Shown: piece after piece, positions 26,586 through 36,910 of the stretch | Numbering within the stretch: the stretch's first letter is position 1 | Layout of the letters: each line of letters starts with the position of its first letter | Assembly: GCF_022690685.1 (NCBI RefSeq) | Contig: NZ_JALCYY010000020.1 | Span: 1 to 64,000, forward strand | From: Anaeromyxobacter terrae | GTDB taxonomy: Bacteria > Myxococcota > Myxococcia > Myxococcales > Anaeromyxobacteraceae | DNA length: 64,000 nucleotides | Direction: 5' to 3' | Made by a program: the position numbers and the translations under genes | Notes under the pieces: model-generated | What the model saw: the letters and a program-made list of their open reading frames with translations, nothing else | The model's database searches: none | What the model was told of the DNA's origin: nothing

Positions 26586-26930
26586 GGGAAGATCCTCTTC
26601 TTTTGATCTAGGAGTAACAGCAGGGGCCGAGTGTATGTGGAAAAGAGCTCGGAACCCGCGAAACTCCTGGAGCTTTCGGCCTGGAAAACTCTCCGGATCC
26701 CTTTGGGTCGAGTTTGTGTAGCGCGGGCCGAGAAACGGTGTCAACAGCCGCCCACATCCCGTCCCCACGAGGATCGGTGCTGGATCCACAGATGATCCAC
26801 AATGCCGCGCCGAGGGCGGGAGCGAGGCGCGCCGGCGCGGGCGCGGCCTCGAGCGGACGCAAGCGAGCGCAGGCCGCCGTGGAGCGACCTGCGCGAGGGC
26901 GGGAGCGGCGTAGAGAGGGCAGCGCGCGGG
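26586..26930. other. oriC: Putative replication origin (oriC) between dnaN and dnaA
   Basis: 345 bp between the divergent-free pair dnaA and dnaN (both leftward). Relative to the DnaA box TTATCCACA I find TTTTCCACA on the minus strand (26636-26644, one mismatch), GGATCCACA (26782-26790, two mismatches) and TGATCCACA (26793-26801, one mismatch), the last two spaced 11 nt apart in phase. The 26590-26645 part is the least GC-rich stretch nearby and could be an unwinding element. No perfect box is present. The dnaA-rpmH gap contains none, so this side is the better candidate. Confidence 0.5.
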
Positions 26931-28310
<1,380 letters not shown>

Positions 28311-28604
28311 GCTGCTGCCCCCCCAGGTGCGCGCAACGGAACGAGGATCCCCCCTCCGACGCCCGGGCTTCCGGACGGCGGCTCACTCGGCGCTCGGAGG
28401 GCGAGAGTGCAGGCGGCCTCGTGTTGCGTGGGGGCGGAAGTTAGCCAAGGTCCACCGAGGGGATCAAGGGCGTCGTGCCTCGCTCGCGAAAGGACGGGCT
28501 TTTCGCGCGGCGAGCCGGTGACGGATCGCGCACGGATCCGCGGGAACCGGCCAAGTCTCTGGAAACCTTGACATCTCGCGGCTGATCGGGGAGGTTGCCG
28601 CGCC
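28311..28604. other. Divergent dnaA/rpmH intergenic region
   Basis: 294 bp. Leftward, a promoter-like pair for dnaA lies at 28438-28467. Rightward, a perfect TTGACA (28568-28573) lies 31 bp before rpmH, but no acceptable -10 follows at 16-18 nt. No DnaA box was seen, so DnaA autoregulation from here is not evident. Confidence 0.4.
28438..28467 (-). promoter_or_regulatory. Possible dnaA promoter
   Basis: Minus strand TTGATC (28467-28462), 18-nt spacer, TAACTT (28443-28438). It would leave a leader of about 120 nt before ATG 28310. Confidence 0.35.
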
Positions 28605-28754
28605 ATGAAGCGGACATATCAGCCGAAGAAGCAGCGCCGTAATCGCACGCACGGTTTCAGGAAGCGCATGAGCTCGCCGGGCGGGCAGAACGTGATCAAG
28701 AGTCGCCGCGCGAAGGGGCGCAAGCGCCTCACGCCGAGCACGCCGAAGAAGTAG
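28605..28754 (+). CDS. rpmH: 50S ribosomal protein L34
   Basis: 49 residues from ATG 28605, starting [20 protein letters not shown], the almost invariant L34 sequence, and ending [10 protein letters not shown]. Ribosome-binding site GGGGAGG lies 10 nt upstream. It heads the rpmH-rnpA-yidD-yidC block, oriented away from dnaA as in most bacteria. Confidence 0.97.
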   Translation: MKRTYQPKKQRRNRTHGFRKRMSSPGGQNVIKSRRAKGRKRLTPSTPKK

Positions 28755-28762
28755 CACTGCAG

Positions 28763-29107
28763 GTGAAGCTACCCAAGGCGGCGCGTCTGCGCCGCCGCCG
28801 CGAATTCCTCCTCGTCCAGCAGCGCGGTACGCGGCTCTACGCCGGAGACGTGCTCGTCCTGTCGCTCGACTCCGGCGGGGCCCGGCCGCGCATCGGGATC
28901 ACGGTGTCGTCGAAGATCGCGAACGCGGTCGAGCGCAACCGGGTGAAGCGCTGGGTGCGGGAGGAGTTCCGCGCGATGCAGGGCGATCTGCCCGCGGTGG
29001 ATTTCGTCGTGATCGCTCGCGCGGGCGTGCTCGCCGCGGGCAGGGACGGGATCCGCCGTGCGCTCGACGCCGCGCGGGTGCGGCTCGCACCCAAGGGGAG
29101 CGCGTGA
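28763..29107 (+). CDS. rnpA: Ribonuclease P protein component
   Basis: 114 residues from GTG 28763, 8 nt after rpmH. RnpA assists the RNase P RNA in maturing tRNA 5' ends. The family signature [12 protein letters not shown] (RNR-type basic helix) is at about residues 52-63, preceded by [15 protein letters not shown] and followed by [10 protein letters not shown]. The start overlaps nothing; its stop overlaps yidD by 4 nt. Confidence 0.95.
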   Translation: MKLPKAARLRRRREFLLVQQRGTRLYAGDVLVLSLDSGGARPRIGITVSSKIANAVERNRVKRWVREEFRAMQGDLPAVDFVVIARAGVLAAGRDGIRRALDAARVRLAPKGSA

Positions 29108-29328
29108 TCCGGGGTGCCCTCGTGCTCCTCGTGCGTCTCTACCAGCGGCTCGTGTCGCCGCTGCTCCCGCCCTCCTGCCGCTTCTATCCGAGCTGCTCCG
29201 CCTACGCGGTGACGGCCCTCGAGCGCCACGGCGCGCTCAAGGGGTCGGCGCTCGCGGCGCGGCGTCTGCTCAAGTGCCATCCCTTCCATCCCGGCGGCAT
29301 CGATCCGGTGCCGGAGTCCGAGAGGTAA
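29104..29328 (+). CDS. yidD: Membrane protein insertion efficiency factor YidD
   Basis: 74 residues from GTG 29104, which overlaps the rnpA TGA (GTGA). YidD is a small peripheral membrane protein that helps insertion of YidC substrates. The signature [54 protein letters not shown] runs over almost the entire protein; the three Cys are in place. Usual position between rnpA and yidC. Confidence 0.95.
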   Translation: MIRGALVLLVRLYQRLVSPLLPPSCRFYPSCSAYAVTALERHGALKGSALAARRLLKCHPFHPGGIDPVPESER

Positions 29329-29330
29329 CC

Positions 29331-30974
29331 TTGGGTCCCGAGAACCGTCGTGTCCTCATCGCCACCGTCCTTTCCGTGGCGGTCCTCATCGTCTGGCAGT
29401 TCGTCTTCCCGTCGCAGAAGCCGAAGCCGGCCGCGCAGAAGCGGCCCGAGGCGGCCCAGACCGCGCCGGCTGCGCCCGCGCCGGCCGCCCCTGCCCCGGC
29501 GCAGCCGGCCGCGCCGGCGGTCCCGGAGAACGCCCCCGAGGAGCTCGTGAAGCTCACCGGCGATGGGTTCGAGGTGGTGCTCACGAGCCATGGCGGCGCG
29601 CTCAAGGAGGTCGTGCTCGAGGGCGAGAAGTTCCGCCGCGATCACGAGGGCAAGCCCGTGCAGATCGACCTCGTGCGGGTGGCGAAGGATCAGCCCTACC
29701 CGCTCGCGGTGGTCGCCTCGCCCGAGCTCGGCGGCGCCCAGGACGCCGCGAGCGATCCGGCGGCCCGCGCGCCGATGCGGATCGTGGCGAAGGACGCGCG
29801 CTCGGTGACGTTCGAGGGGCGCGCCGGGAACGCCTCCGTCCGGAAGACCTACCGCCTCACCGGCAAGCCGCACGAGCTCGCGCTCGATCTCGAGGTGCAG
29901 GGCGCGGCCGCCTCCGGCGCGGGGATCGTGATCCTCTACCCCGGCCACATGCCGCCCGCGACGAAGTCGGGCGGGTTCTTCTCCGGGCCTCCGGTCGAGT
30001 TCATCCGCCCGGTGTGCCGCGCGGGCACCACGACCGAGCGCTTCAAGGTCGACGGCGACCAGGCGGTCGAGAAGGTGGAGGGGACGGCGGCCTGGGCCGG
30101 CCTAGACCAGGGCTACTTCGTCTCCGCGATCTTCCCGGCCGAGCCGGCCGGCACCTGCATCTTCGCGAAGGGGACGGAGAAGGGCAGCGCCCTCGCCGCG
30201 CTCCGCCTCCCGTTCGAGGGCGGCGCCCGCAAGTACGCGCTCACCGTGTACTCCGGCCCGAAGGACCTCGACCACCTCCGCGCCTACGGCCGCAACTTCG
30301 AGAGCGCCATCGACTACGGCGCGATGGCGCGCCCGTTCGCGTTCTTCGCGCGCCTGCTCCTCTACGTGATGCGCTGGTTCGAGCGGCTGGTCGGCAACTG
30401 GGGCGTGGCCATCATCCTCCTCACGCTCCTCGTGAAGCTCCTGCTCTACCCGCTCACCGCGAAGTCGATGCAGTCGATGAACGAGATGCGGAAGCTGCAG
30501 CCCGAGATCGAGAAGCTCAAGGCGAAGTTCGGCAGCGACCGCGAGAAGCTGAACCTCGCGACGATGCAGCTCTACCAGCAGCACAAGGTGAACCCGCTCG
30601 GCGGCTGCCTGCCGATGCTGATCCAGCTCCCGATCTGGTTCGCGCTCTACGCGACGCTCCAGACCTCGGTCGAGCTGTACCGCGAGCCGTTCCTCTGGAT
30701 CCACGACCTCACGATCAAGGACCCGTTCTTCGTCCTGCCGATCGCGATGGGCGTCTCGCAGTTCATCATGCAGCGGCTGTCGCCGCAGCCGGCCGACAAC
30801 GCGCAGGCGAAGATGATGCTCTACTTCATGCCCGGCTTCTTCACGCTCCTCATGATCAACGTGCCGGCGGGCCTCACCCTCTACATCTTCGTGAACAACC
30901 TCCTGTCCATCGCGCAGCAGCAGTGGATGATGCGGCGCATGCCGGCCGTGCCGGCGCCGGCGAAGGCCAGGTAG
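29331..30974 (+). CDS. yidC: Membrane protein insertase YidC
   Basis: 547 residues from TTG 29331, with AGAGG 5 nt upstream and the first transmembrane helix (VLIATVLSVAVLIVWQFVF) starting 9 residues in. A Pro/Ala linker (about 27-60) leads to the large periplasmic beta-domain (about 65-335). The conserved five-helix core follows: NWGVAIILLTLLVKLLLYPLTAKSMQSM, QLYQQHKVNPLGGCLPMLIQLPIWFALY, FFVLPIAMGVSQFIMQRLSP and LYIFVNNLLSIAQQQWMMRR. The Arg that YidC carries in the groove is not obvious by eye. It inserts membrane proteins such as the ATP synthase c subunit encoded later in this window. Confidence 0.96.
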   Translation: MGPENRRVLIATVLSVAVLIVWQFVFPSQKPKPAAQKRPEAAQTAPAAPAPAAPAPAQPAAPAVPENAPEELVKLTGDGFEVVLTSHGGALKEVVLEGEKFRRDHEGKPVQIDLVRVAKDQPYPLAVVASPELGGAQDAASDPAARAPMRIVAKDARSVTFEGRAGNASVRKTYRLTGKPHELALDLEVQGAAASGAGIVILYPGHMPPATKSGGFFSGPPVEFIRPVCRAGTTTERFKVDGDQAVEKVEGTAAWAGLDQGYFVSAIFPAEPAGTCIFAKGTEKGSALAALRLPFEGGARKYALTVYSGPKDLDHLRAYGRNFESAIDYGAMARPFAFFARLLLYVMRWFERLVGNWGVAIILLTLLVKLLLYPLTAKSMQSMNEMRKLQPEIEKLKAKFGSDREKLNLATMQLYQQHKVNPLGGCLPMLIQLPIWFALYATLQTSVELYREPFLWIHDLTIKDPFFVLPIAMGVSQFIMQRLSPQPADNAQAKMMLYFMPGFFTLLMINVPAGLTLYIFVNNLLSIAQQQWMMRRMPAVPAPAKAR

Positions 30975-30988
30975 CTCTCGGGGGAGCC

Positions 30989-31492
30989 ATGGACGAGACG
31001 AACGGGACCGCAGGCCCGCCGCCCGCCGAGGCGCCGGAGAAGGTCGCCCGGGCGCGGGAGTTCTGCACCGGGCTCCTCGAGCGGCTCGGCGCCGCGGTGG
31101 ACCTCGAGGTGAAGGAGACGGCCGATCAGATCGGCGTCGCCCTGAACCCGCGCGCCGGGAACGCGCTTGAGCTCTCCTCGGCGCTCGTCGAGGCGATCCA
31201 GTACCTCGTGAACCGCGTGGTGAACCCGCGCTCCGAGGGGCGCAAGTGGGTGAACCTCGAGGTGGGCGGGTTCGCCCAGGAGGGCGACCCGGCGGTCAAG
31301 GCGATGGCGGAACGGCTCGCCGCGACCGCCATCCGCACCGGCAAGGTCCTCGCCGTGGCGCCCATCAGCGCGCGCGAGCGCCGGCAGATCCACCTCGCCC
31401 TCGTCGACCACGAGGGCGTCGTCACCCGCAGCGAGGGTGAGGGAATCTTCCGGCAGCTGCTCGTCATCCCGGCCGCACGGGGCGAGCGGTAG
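30989..31492 (+). CDS. khpB: Jag/KhpB-family RNA-binding protein (KH-R3H)
   Basis: 167 residues from ATG 30989. KH-like part: GVALNPRAGNALELSSALVEAIQYLVNRVVN, followed by WVNLEVGGF. R3H part: SARERRQIHLALVDHEGVVTRSEGEG, with the R-x3-H pair. Jag/KhpB proteins bind RNA and affect cell division and septal growth in Gram-positives; the role in myxobacteria is unknown. The N-terminal Jag_N domain is missing; the first 20 residues are Pro/Ala-rich. It is placed after yidC, the standard order. Its stop overlaps the next GTG. Confidence 0.88.
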   Translation: MDETNGTAGPPPAEAPEKVARAREFCTGLLERLGAAVDLEVKETADQIGVALNPRAGNALELSSALVEAIQYLVNRVVNPRSEGRKWVNLEVGGFAQEGDPAVKAMAERLAATAIRTGKVLAVAPISARERRQIHLALVDHEGVVTRSEGEGIFRQLLVIPAARGER

Positions 31493-31713
31493 TGGCGCGT
31501 CCCCGCACGAAGGCGGAGCGGCTCTTCTCGGCCGCTGTGGTCCGGCGCTCCTTCGAGCTCCAGGACCGCGAGTACGCCGCCGGGTTCCGCTTCGTGTACG
31601 AGGGCGTGCTGCGCGACCTCGAGCTCCAGGACGCCGAGGTCGACGCCTACCTCGCCGAGCACCGGAGCGAGGTCGAGGCTGCGATCGGCCGGCGCGGCGC
31701 GAAGAAGAGGTAG
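31492..31713 (+). CDS. Small conserved hypothetical protein
   Basis: 73 residues from GTG 31492, which overlaps the khpB TAG by one base. Very charged, with two predicted helices: FELQDREYAAGFRFVYEGVLRDLEL and AEVDAYLAEHRSEVEAAIGRR, ending in KKR. No cysteine, no signal peptide. The position between khpB and rsmG is where many genomes have mnmE and mnmG, neither of which is here. Function unknown; good codon bias and tight spacing on both sides support a real gene. Confidence 0.7.
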   Translation: MARPRTKAERLFSAAVVRRSFELQDREYAAGFRFVYEGVLRDLELQDAEVDAYLAEHRSEVEAAIGRRGAKKR

Positions 31714-31719
31714 CCGGCG

Positions 31720-32367
31720 ATGGACCCCGCCTTCCACGAGGCGCTGCGGCGCGGCATCGAGGCCTTCGCGCTGTCCATCCCCGCCGCCGCGCTCCCGCTC
31801 CTCGAGCGCTACGCCGACCGGCTCCTCGCCTGGAACCGGAAGGTGAACCTCACCACCATCACCGATCCGGCCGAGGTCGCCGAGAAGCACCTCGTCGACA
31901 GCCTGCTCCTCCTCCCGCTCCTCGACGGCGCGCGCACGCTCCTCGACGTGGGCGCCGGCGCCGGGCTCCCGGGCGTGCCGCTCGCCTGCGCGCGGCCGGG
32001 GCTCGAGGTCACCTGCTGCGACTCGGTGGCGAAGAAGGTCGCGTTCGTGAAGGCGGTCGCCGCCGAGCTCGACCTCTCCGTCCGCGCGTTCGCCGTCCGC
32101 GCCGACGGCGATCCGGATCGGGAGAAGCTCCCCCGCGCCGACGCGGTGGTCTCCCGCGCGCTCGCCGATCCGGAGCGGTGGGTGCCGCTCGGCGTCCGCT
32201 ACCTCGCGCCGGGCGGGACGCTGTTCGCCATGCTCGGCCGCGACGTCGATCCGGCGCAGCTCGCCGCCCTCGGCGAGGCGAACGGGCTCGCGCTCGTCGA
32301 CGTGGCGAGGTTCGAGCTGCCGCTCTCCCGCTCCGCCCGCGCCATCGCGCGCTGGCGCGTCGGTTAG
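31720..32367 (+). CDS. rsmG: 16S rRNA (guanine527-N7)-methyltransferase RsmG
   Basis: 215 residues from ATG 31720. RsmG (GidB) methylates G527 of 16S rRNA using S-adenosylmethionine; loss gives low-level streptomycin resistance. Motifs: [28 protein letters not shown] near residues 35-60 and the SAM-binding [16 protein letters not shown] near 73-88. The rest of the Rossmann-like fold follows ([25 protein letters not shown]). Length is normal (E. coli 207 aa). Last gene of the rpmH operon block; parAB often follows directly but here comes only after 4.7 kb. Confidence 0.95.
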   Translation: MDPAFHEALRRGIEAFALSIPAAALPLLERYADRLLAWNRKVNLTTITDPAEVAEKHLVDSLLLLPLLDGARTLLDVGAGAGLPGVPLACARPGLEVTCCDSVAKKVAFVKAVAAELDLSVRAFAVRADGDPDREKLPRADAVVSRALADPERWVPLGVRYLAPGGTLFAMLGRDVDPAQLAALGEANGLALVDVARFELPLSRSARAIARWRVG

Positions 32368-32453
32368 AGCGGCTCGAGCTGGCGCCGGCGAAGCGCCGCC
32401 GACCGCCTGGCGCAGGCAGCGGTTCCCCGCGCGCCGTGACCTCGCCGTCACGC

Positions 32454-32750
32454 TCAGGGGATGGAGCGGACGACCTTCCTGAACTCGTCCTCGGTGAAGA
32501 GCCGGTGGGTCTCGGTGCGGACGAACCCGGCCCCGGCGATGGCGAGGACCATCCTCGCGACCGCCTCGTCGTTCGGCGCGTCGACGATGAACAGCGTGTC
32601 GTGCGCGCTTCCCATGATCCCGTAGAAGGCGCGCACCTCCCCGCCCATGCTGCGGACGGTCTCCTTCGCGGCCTCGACCCGGGCCGGGCTGCCCTTGATC
32701 TGCTCGATCCCCTTCGACGTGAAGCCGAACAGCACCAGATAGGAAGCCAT
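32454..32750 (-). CDS. GYD domain-containing protein
   Basis: 98 residues from ATG 32750, with GGAGG 5 nt upstream. The sequence YLVLFGFTSKGIEQIKGSPARVEAAKETVRSMGGEVRAFYGIMGSAHDTLFIVDAPNDEAVARMVLAIAG matches the ferredoxin-like GYD fold, with GIMG-HD in place of the usual MGxYD-F turn. GYD proteins are small, soluble and of unknown biochemical role. It is convergent with rsmG across 86 bp that contain a short hairpin (CGTGAC...GTCACG). Confidence 0.85.
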   Translation of the reverse strand: MASYLVLFGFTSKGIEQIKGSPARVEAAKETVRSMGGEVRAFYGIMGSAHDTLFIVDAPNDEAVARMVLAIAGAGFVRTETHRLFTEDEFRKVVRSIP

Positions 32751-32882
32751 CGCGCCCTCCGTCCTGCACGCAGCCTTGCGCTCGCGCGACGCGATGGTCG
32801 CGCGCGGGCGGCGCTTCGGGCTCCTCGTCCGATGGGTACCCCACCACGGGCGCAGCTCCCCGCCGCACTGCGCCCGGCCTCC

Positions 32883-33876
32883 TCAGCGTCCACCGGGAGG
32901 GGCGGCCTCAGGCTCCAGGCCGAGCGCGCAGCCGTGCCGCTCGCTGCCTGGCGAACCGGCCCGAGCGACGTCCGCCTCCGCGTCCGTCCCCTCCGCGAGC
33001 CGGCGCGCCGCCTCGAGGTCCCCGCGCGCGCCCGGGCAGTCGCCGCTCGAGTCCGCGAGCGTCATCCGCGCGAGCCGCGCGATCGAGGTGCCCGACGGAC
33101 GCGACGAGCGCGCGGGCCCGCTCGAGGTGGGCGCGCGCGTTCGGGCGGTCGAGCGAGGCGATCGCGACGAGCGCGTTCGCCTGGCCGACCGTGAACCCTG
33201 CCTGCTCGCGCAGGCGCAGTGACTCGCGGTGGCTCGCGAGCGCCTTCGCGGGCTGGCCCGCCTTCTCGGCGAGATCGGCCTGGTGCCGGATGGCGTAGGA
33301 GATCCGCATCGGGTCCTCAGCGGCCCTCGCCTCGGCGAGCGCCTCGGCGTACCCGTGAGCGGCCTCGGCGTCGCGGCCCTGCACCTGCGCGACGAGGCCG
33401 ACGTGGAACAGCGAGTCGGCGAGCGCGCCGTGATCGCCGAGCGGGCGGCGGAGCGCGAGCGCCTCGCGGAAGTCGCGCTCGATCGGTCCCCAGTCCCCGC
33501 GCGCCGCCAGCAAGGTCCGCCAGTACGCCGCGAGCGCGCCGGCGTCCATCGCGTCGGCGACGCCTGCCGGGGACGTGGCGGCCGCGCGCGCCTCCTCGGC
33601 GCGGGAGATCGCGGGCTCGAGGTCGCCTCCGCGGGCGAGCGCGCGCTCTCGCTCGGCCTCCGAGAGCTGGACGAGCAGGTGCGCGCGGTCCCCGCGGCGG
33701 GCGGCCAGCGCCCGCTCGAGCGCCGCGATCGATTCGTCCCACCGTCCCGCGAGCGTCAAGCGAGGGACGTCGGTCACGGGCGCGTGGCGGCAGGCCGAGA
33801 GCAGCGCGGCGACGAGGCACGCCCGCACGCGGCGAGCGCGGACGAGGGCGAGCGCGTTGACGATGGGTCGCACCAT
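32883..33876 (-). pseudogene. TPR lipoprotein gene broken by a +1 frameshift
   Basis: From ATG 33876 the protein opens with a basic N-terminus, a hydrophobic stretch and a lipobox (VAALLSAC), then carries TPR-like helices such as WDESIAALERALAARRGD, FREALALRRPLGDHGALADSLFHVGLVAQVQGRD and YAIRHQADLAEKAGQPAKALASHRESLRLREQAG. After LERARALVASVG, near 33090, codon bias jumps to another frame: the first frame continues to a stop at 32908 as Arg/Gly-rich noise, while the other frame reads TSIARLARMTLADSSGDCPGARGDLEAARRLAEGTDAEADVARAG and stops at 32883. One extra base in the CCC run at 33091-33093 would explain it. It may be a true mutation or a sequencing error; without it the protein would be about 330 residues. 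Confidence 0.6.
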
Positions 33877-33907
33877 GCCTCCGCTGTAGAGGCGTCGAGA
33901 TGCGGCG

Positions 33908-34493
33908 TCAACGCCTTCGCGCCTCGGGGCAGTGGGCGGACAGGATGAGCCCCATTTGCGCCCCGGGCAAGGAGGTCCCACGCGCGCCCGGCGCGGCTGA
34001 CCACTTGGCGCCCATGGCTCTGCCCTCGTGGTTGTATGTGCAACTGGGAACTCCCGGCGGGCGCTCGTCCTGGAGGCCCTGGTCACGGAAAGTGAAGCGA
34101 GCCCTTCCGGCGGATCGCGCGCGCGCCTTCTCGGTGGGCGGCCCTTCCGAACCCCAGGAGCCGGCGATTCGCGCCCGGACGCCGACCGGCTGCGGCGTCG
34201 AACCGGGAGACCCGGTGATCGCGCGTTCGGGGTCGGCGCTGCTCGCGTCGAGGAGCGGTGCGCCGCTCGAGGCGCACCCGCTCAGGTGCACCAACGCCGG
34301 GGCGTTCGGCCGCGGCGAGCATGGCGATGTCCTTGGCGAACGCGCCGGTCCAGAGGGCGGCCGTGCCGAGGGGCTCGGGAAGCGATGAGAGCGCCGGCAG
34401 TGTCGTGGGGGTCGTGCGCGACGGTGTTCCGGCGTCGGGGTCGGGAACGAGTCCGTAGCGCTCCTTCGCCAGGAAGGCGTAGGTCGCCTCCAT
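33908..34493 (-). pseudogene. Decayed coding remnant
   Basis: Two stretches with protein-like composition occur in successive frames. From ATG 34493: MEATYAFLAKERYGLVPDPD, then LSSLPEPLGTAALWTGAFAKDIAMLAAAERP. Near 34315 the bias moves to a second frame reading NAPALVHLSGCASSGAPLL, ITGSPGSTPQPVGVRARIAGSWGS and SAGRARFTFRDQGLQDERPPG, ending at 33908. Upstream of 34493 the first frame also continues with SEAERFVYALRPEPRP. The pattern fits one gene with at least one and perhaps two frameshifts. Family not recognised. It could be chance in GC-rich DNA. Confidence 0.3.
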
Positions 34494-35077
34494 ATCCCCG
34501 CCATGGCGAAGCGGGCGGGGCTCAGGGCGAAGCGCGTACACGAAGCGCTCCGCCTCGCTTTCATGATGCGGTGCACCGTCGCCTCGAGGCGGTATCCGAG
34601 GGCTCCGGCGCGCCCTTCCCCCGACTCGGTGGAGGTTCCCCGTGTGGCCGAGTCGAGACGCACCGCAGGAGCGCGACCCGCCGATGCTCGAGCACGCGCC
34701 GGATGCGATGAACGCTCGGTACTCGTGACCGGCGCACGGGCGCTTCAGGCCGCCTCGCCAAGATCGGCTTCGACGCGCGCTACAGGGACGTCGTCCTTCG
34801 CCGCGCCGGGGGCGCGCCACGAGCAGGAGGGCACGGTCGTGCGCCGGGCCGCCCGAAGTCTGCATCGTACGAGGTGATGTCTCGGCCCGTTCCGCGAGGC
34901 GGCGGCGGGGGCGCGGGGCGAAACCTATCGCCTCGCTGGCATCGAGAGGAGATCGACGGGGCCCGGGAGGAGCACGCGAGTCCGCGGGGGCCGGTCCTGC
35001 ATCAGGCCTCCGAGCAGTTCCCGCACTCGCGGGTGCGGGCGTCCTCGCCGGGATGGAGCTTCGTTCCGGAAGGCGAT

Positions 35078-35091
35078 GTTCCACGTGGAAC
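35078..35091. promoter_or_regulatory. parS: parS site 1
   Basis: Perfect palindrome GTTCCACGTGGAAC, flanked by T and G. It matches the myxobacterial form of the near-universal ParB site TGTTTCACGTGAAACA. Confidence 0.9.
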
Positions 35092-35942
35092 GGCGCGAGT
35101 CGCAAGGGAGTGAGCCAGGCGGTCCCGGACCCGCGCCGGCTGCGCGGTCCGCTCGCCGGTGAAGGCGCCCGGAGAACCCGTCGCGAAGGTCCGGCCCCTG
35201 CCCCACCACCGCTGAAGAGAGCGGGGAGCGTGGCGGGGTGAGCGTCCCATGCCCGCGGTGACGACGGGTAGCTGGAGAAGCTGGAGGCGGCGCGGGTTCG
35301 CTGCGCGGAGGCCCATGGCGACGCTGAGCGCTGGCGGGGCGAGGCACGCGTGGGCGCAGGGCGCGGGCGACGCAAATGGTCTGACGAGAAACTCGGCTCG
35401 CTGCTCGGCGCCACCGTCGCGGGGTGAGCCCGGGCGCGGGTCGCGGGGGGTGCTGAACTCGACTCGGACGTCGCAAGCGCAGGTCGGTTGCTCGTCCTGC
35501 GATGGGGGCTTCCCGAGGATGGCGAACGCAACGGGCTCTCAGCTCCCGGTTCGCCTCCGCCATCGAGCCGCGCTCGGTCTCCGCGATGCTCGATCGCGCC
35601 CGTACCCTCCGGCGCTGGGCGGTCGCCCGGGCGGAATGCAGCGCCTCCCGGTCTCCTGACGGGGCGATGTCCGTGCACGTGCGTGCGTCCGGGCTGTCGC
35701 GCTTCTGGATTTCCCGGGACGGAGGCGGTGCGGGTTCGCGGCGCCGGGGCCATCGCGCCCGGAGCGATGGCGAGGCGCGCGAGCGGCGCTTGGCCGAGGC
35801 CGTGGGCTGCGTGCGGTGGGCGGGCGCGGCTTCGCACGGACCGGACGGGCGGCCAACGCCGCGCCCGTGGCCGGAGAACGGTGCCCTCGGAGCTACGGGT
35901 CGCCTTCTGGAGGCACGCCCTTCGCCGGGAGGCGTGGAGCGT

Positions 35943-35956
35943 GTTCCACGTGGAAC
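35943..35956. promoter_or_regulatory. parS: parS site 2
   Basis: GTTCCACGTGGAAC, identical to site 1; 865 bp further on. Confidence 0.9.
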
Positions 35957-36122
35957 GTCGGGCACGGCGCGCGGCCCGGAGGCTCGTCGGTGCGTGCGCG
36001 GTGCCGGGGAGATGCCGGCTCGAGATGGCCTCTCGCCGCCGATGGATCCGGGGTCTGCACCGGACCTCGATCCCCATCCCGCCTTCGGACTGATGGCCGT
36101 GGCCGCTTGCGTCGACCTTCCC

Positions 36123-36156
36123 CCGCTCGTGCTTCGACAGGGTAAGCGACGAGCGG
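36123..36156. repeat. Palindromic intergenic repeat
   Basis: CCGCTCGT (36123-36130) and ACGAGCGG (36149-36156) flank an 18-nt loop that includes CTTCGACAGGG. The form resembles the dispersed 'CCGCTCGTxCTTCGACAGG...ACGAGCGG' type of bacterial palindromes (REP-like). Confidence 0.5.
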
Positions 36157-36461
36157 ATCGAAGATCGCTGGTCCTGAGCCAGTGCATGAACCGGGAGCCT
36201 CGGTAACAAACCAGACCGGGAGCATGGGTGACAGTCGGCTGCGGGCTCGGAGGTGCCGGCGCCCTGGATCGAGAGCACCCGGTGGACGAGCGTCGGGCGT
36301 TATGTCGAGGCTCTGCTTCACGATGGAGTGCGTGAGGCGTGGCCCGTCCCGTCCCAGAAGACGTACGGTCGTCCGAGGCAACGGTGCCCACCAGGAGCGA
36401 CACCGAGTCGGTTCCCGAGCTCTGGGCGCGCGCAGAAGTAGGCCGAGGAGCCGCCGCCGCT

Positions 36462-36475
36462 GTTCCACGTGGAAC
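36462..36475. promoter_or_regulatory. parS: parS site 3
   Basis: GTTCCACGTGGAAC, preceded by T; 519 bp after site 2. Confidence 0.9.
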
Positions 36476-36853
36476 GTTGCTGGGGCGCGGGCGCGGCTCA
36501 CCGTCCACGGAATGAGGACCGCGTCGGCCTGCCCCGGGCGCCTGTCAGCCGGGAGCTGGCTCTTGGGAGGTCACCGCCTGGGCATCGCATCCGCGGCCGA
36601 TGCGAAGGCGGGCGCGGCGCCAGGCCGCGTGACGCTCCTCTCTTCTCGAACGACGACCCGTCGCGCCGCGTCGTTGAAGGCAGCGACCACTCCCGGGCCA
36701 CGCGTGCCGGGTGGCTCGGAATCGGGGTGACGGCAGAGTGCGCCGCGCGGGCAGGCTGAGCGCCGCGGGCGGTCCGCGCGTCGGCTCGCCGTTGAGCTGG
36801 GGACGCGCGCCAGGCCGGTCGGCGCCCGCGGGAAGCAGGCCCCCGGTGGCGGT

Positions 36854-36867
36854 GTTCCACGTGAAAC
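36854..36867. promoter_or_regulatory. parS: parS site 4 (asymmetric half)
   Basis: GTTCCACGTGAAAC, one half as in the local consensus and the other as in the universal consensus; the flanks extend it to TGTTCCACGTGAAACA (36853-36868). Confidence 0.88.
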
Positions 36868-36910
36868 ATTCCGCCAGGCAGACCCGCGGCCGCTCCTGGC
36901 CCGGGAGAAC

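Noticed and set aside
28568-28597. Strong rpmH promoter based on the perfect TTGACA
   Set aside because: No -10-like hexamer at 16-18 nt; kept only as a note in the intergenic entry.
28311-28604. oriC on the rpmH side of dnaA
   Set aside because: No DnaA-box-like 9-mer with fewer than two mismatches was found here.
34083-36278. 731-residue open frame on the minus strand over the parS region
   Set aside because: Arg/Pro/Ser-rich, no third-position G/C preference, crosses parS sites; only the last part (below 34494) has protein-like content and is listed as a remnant.
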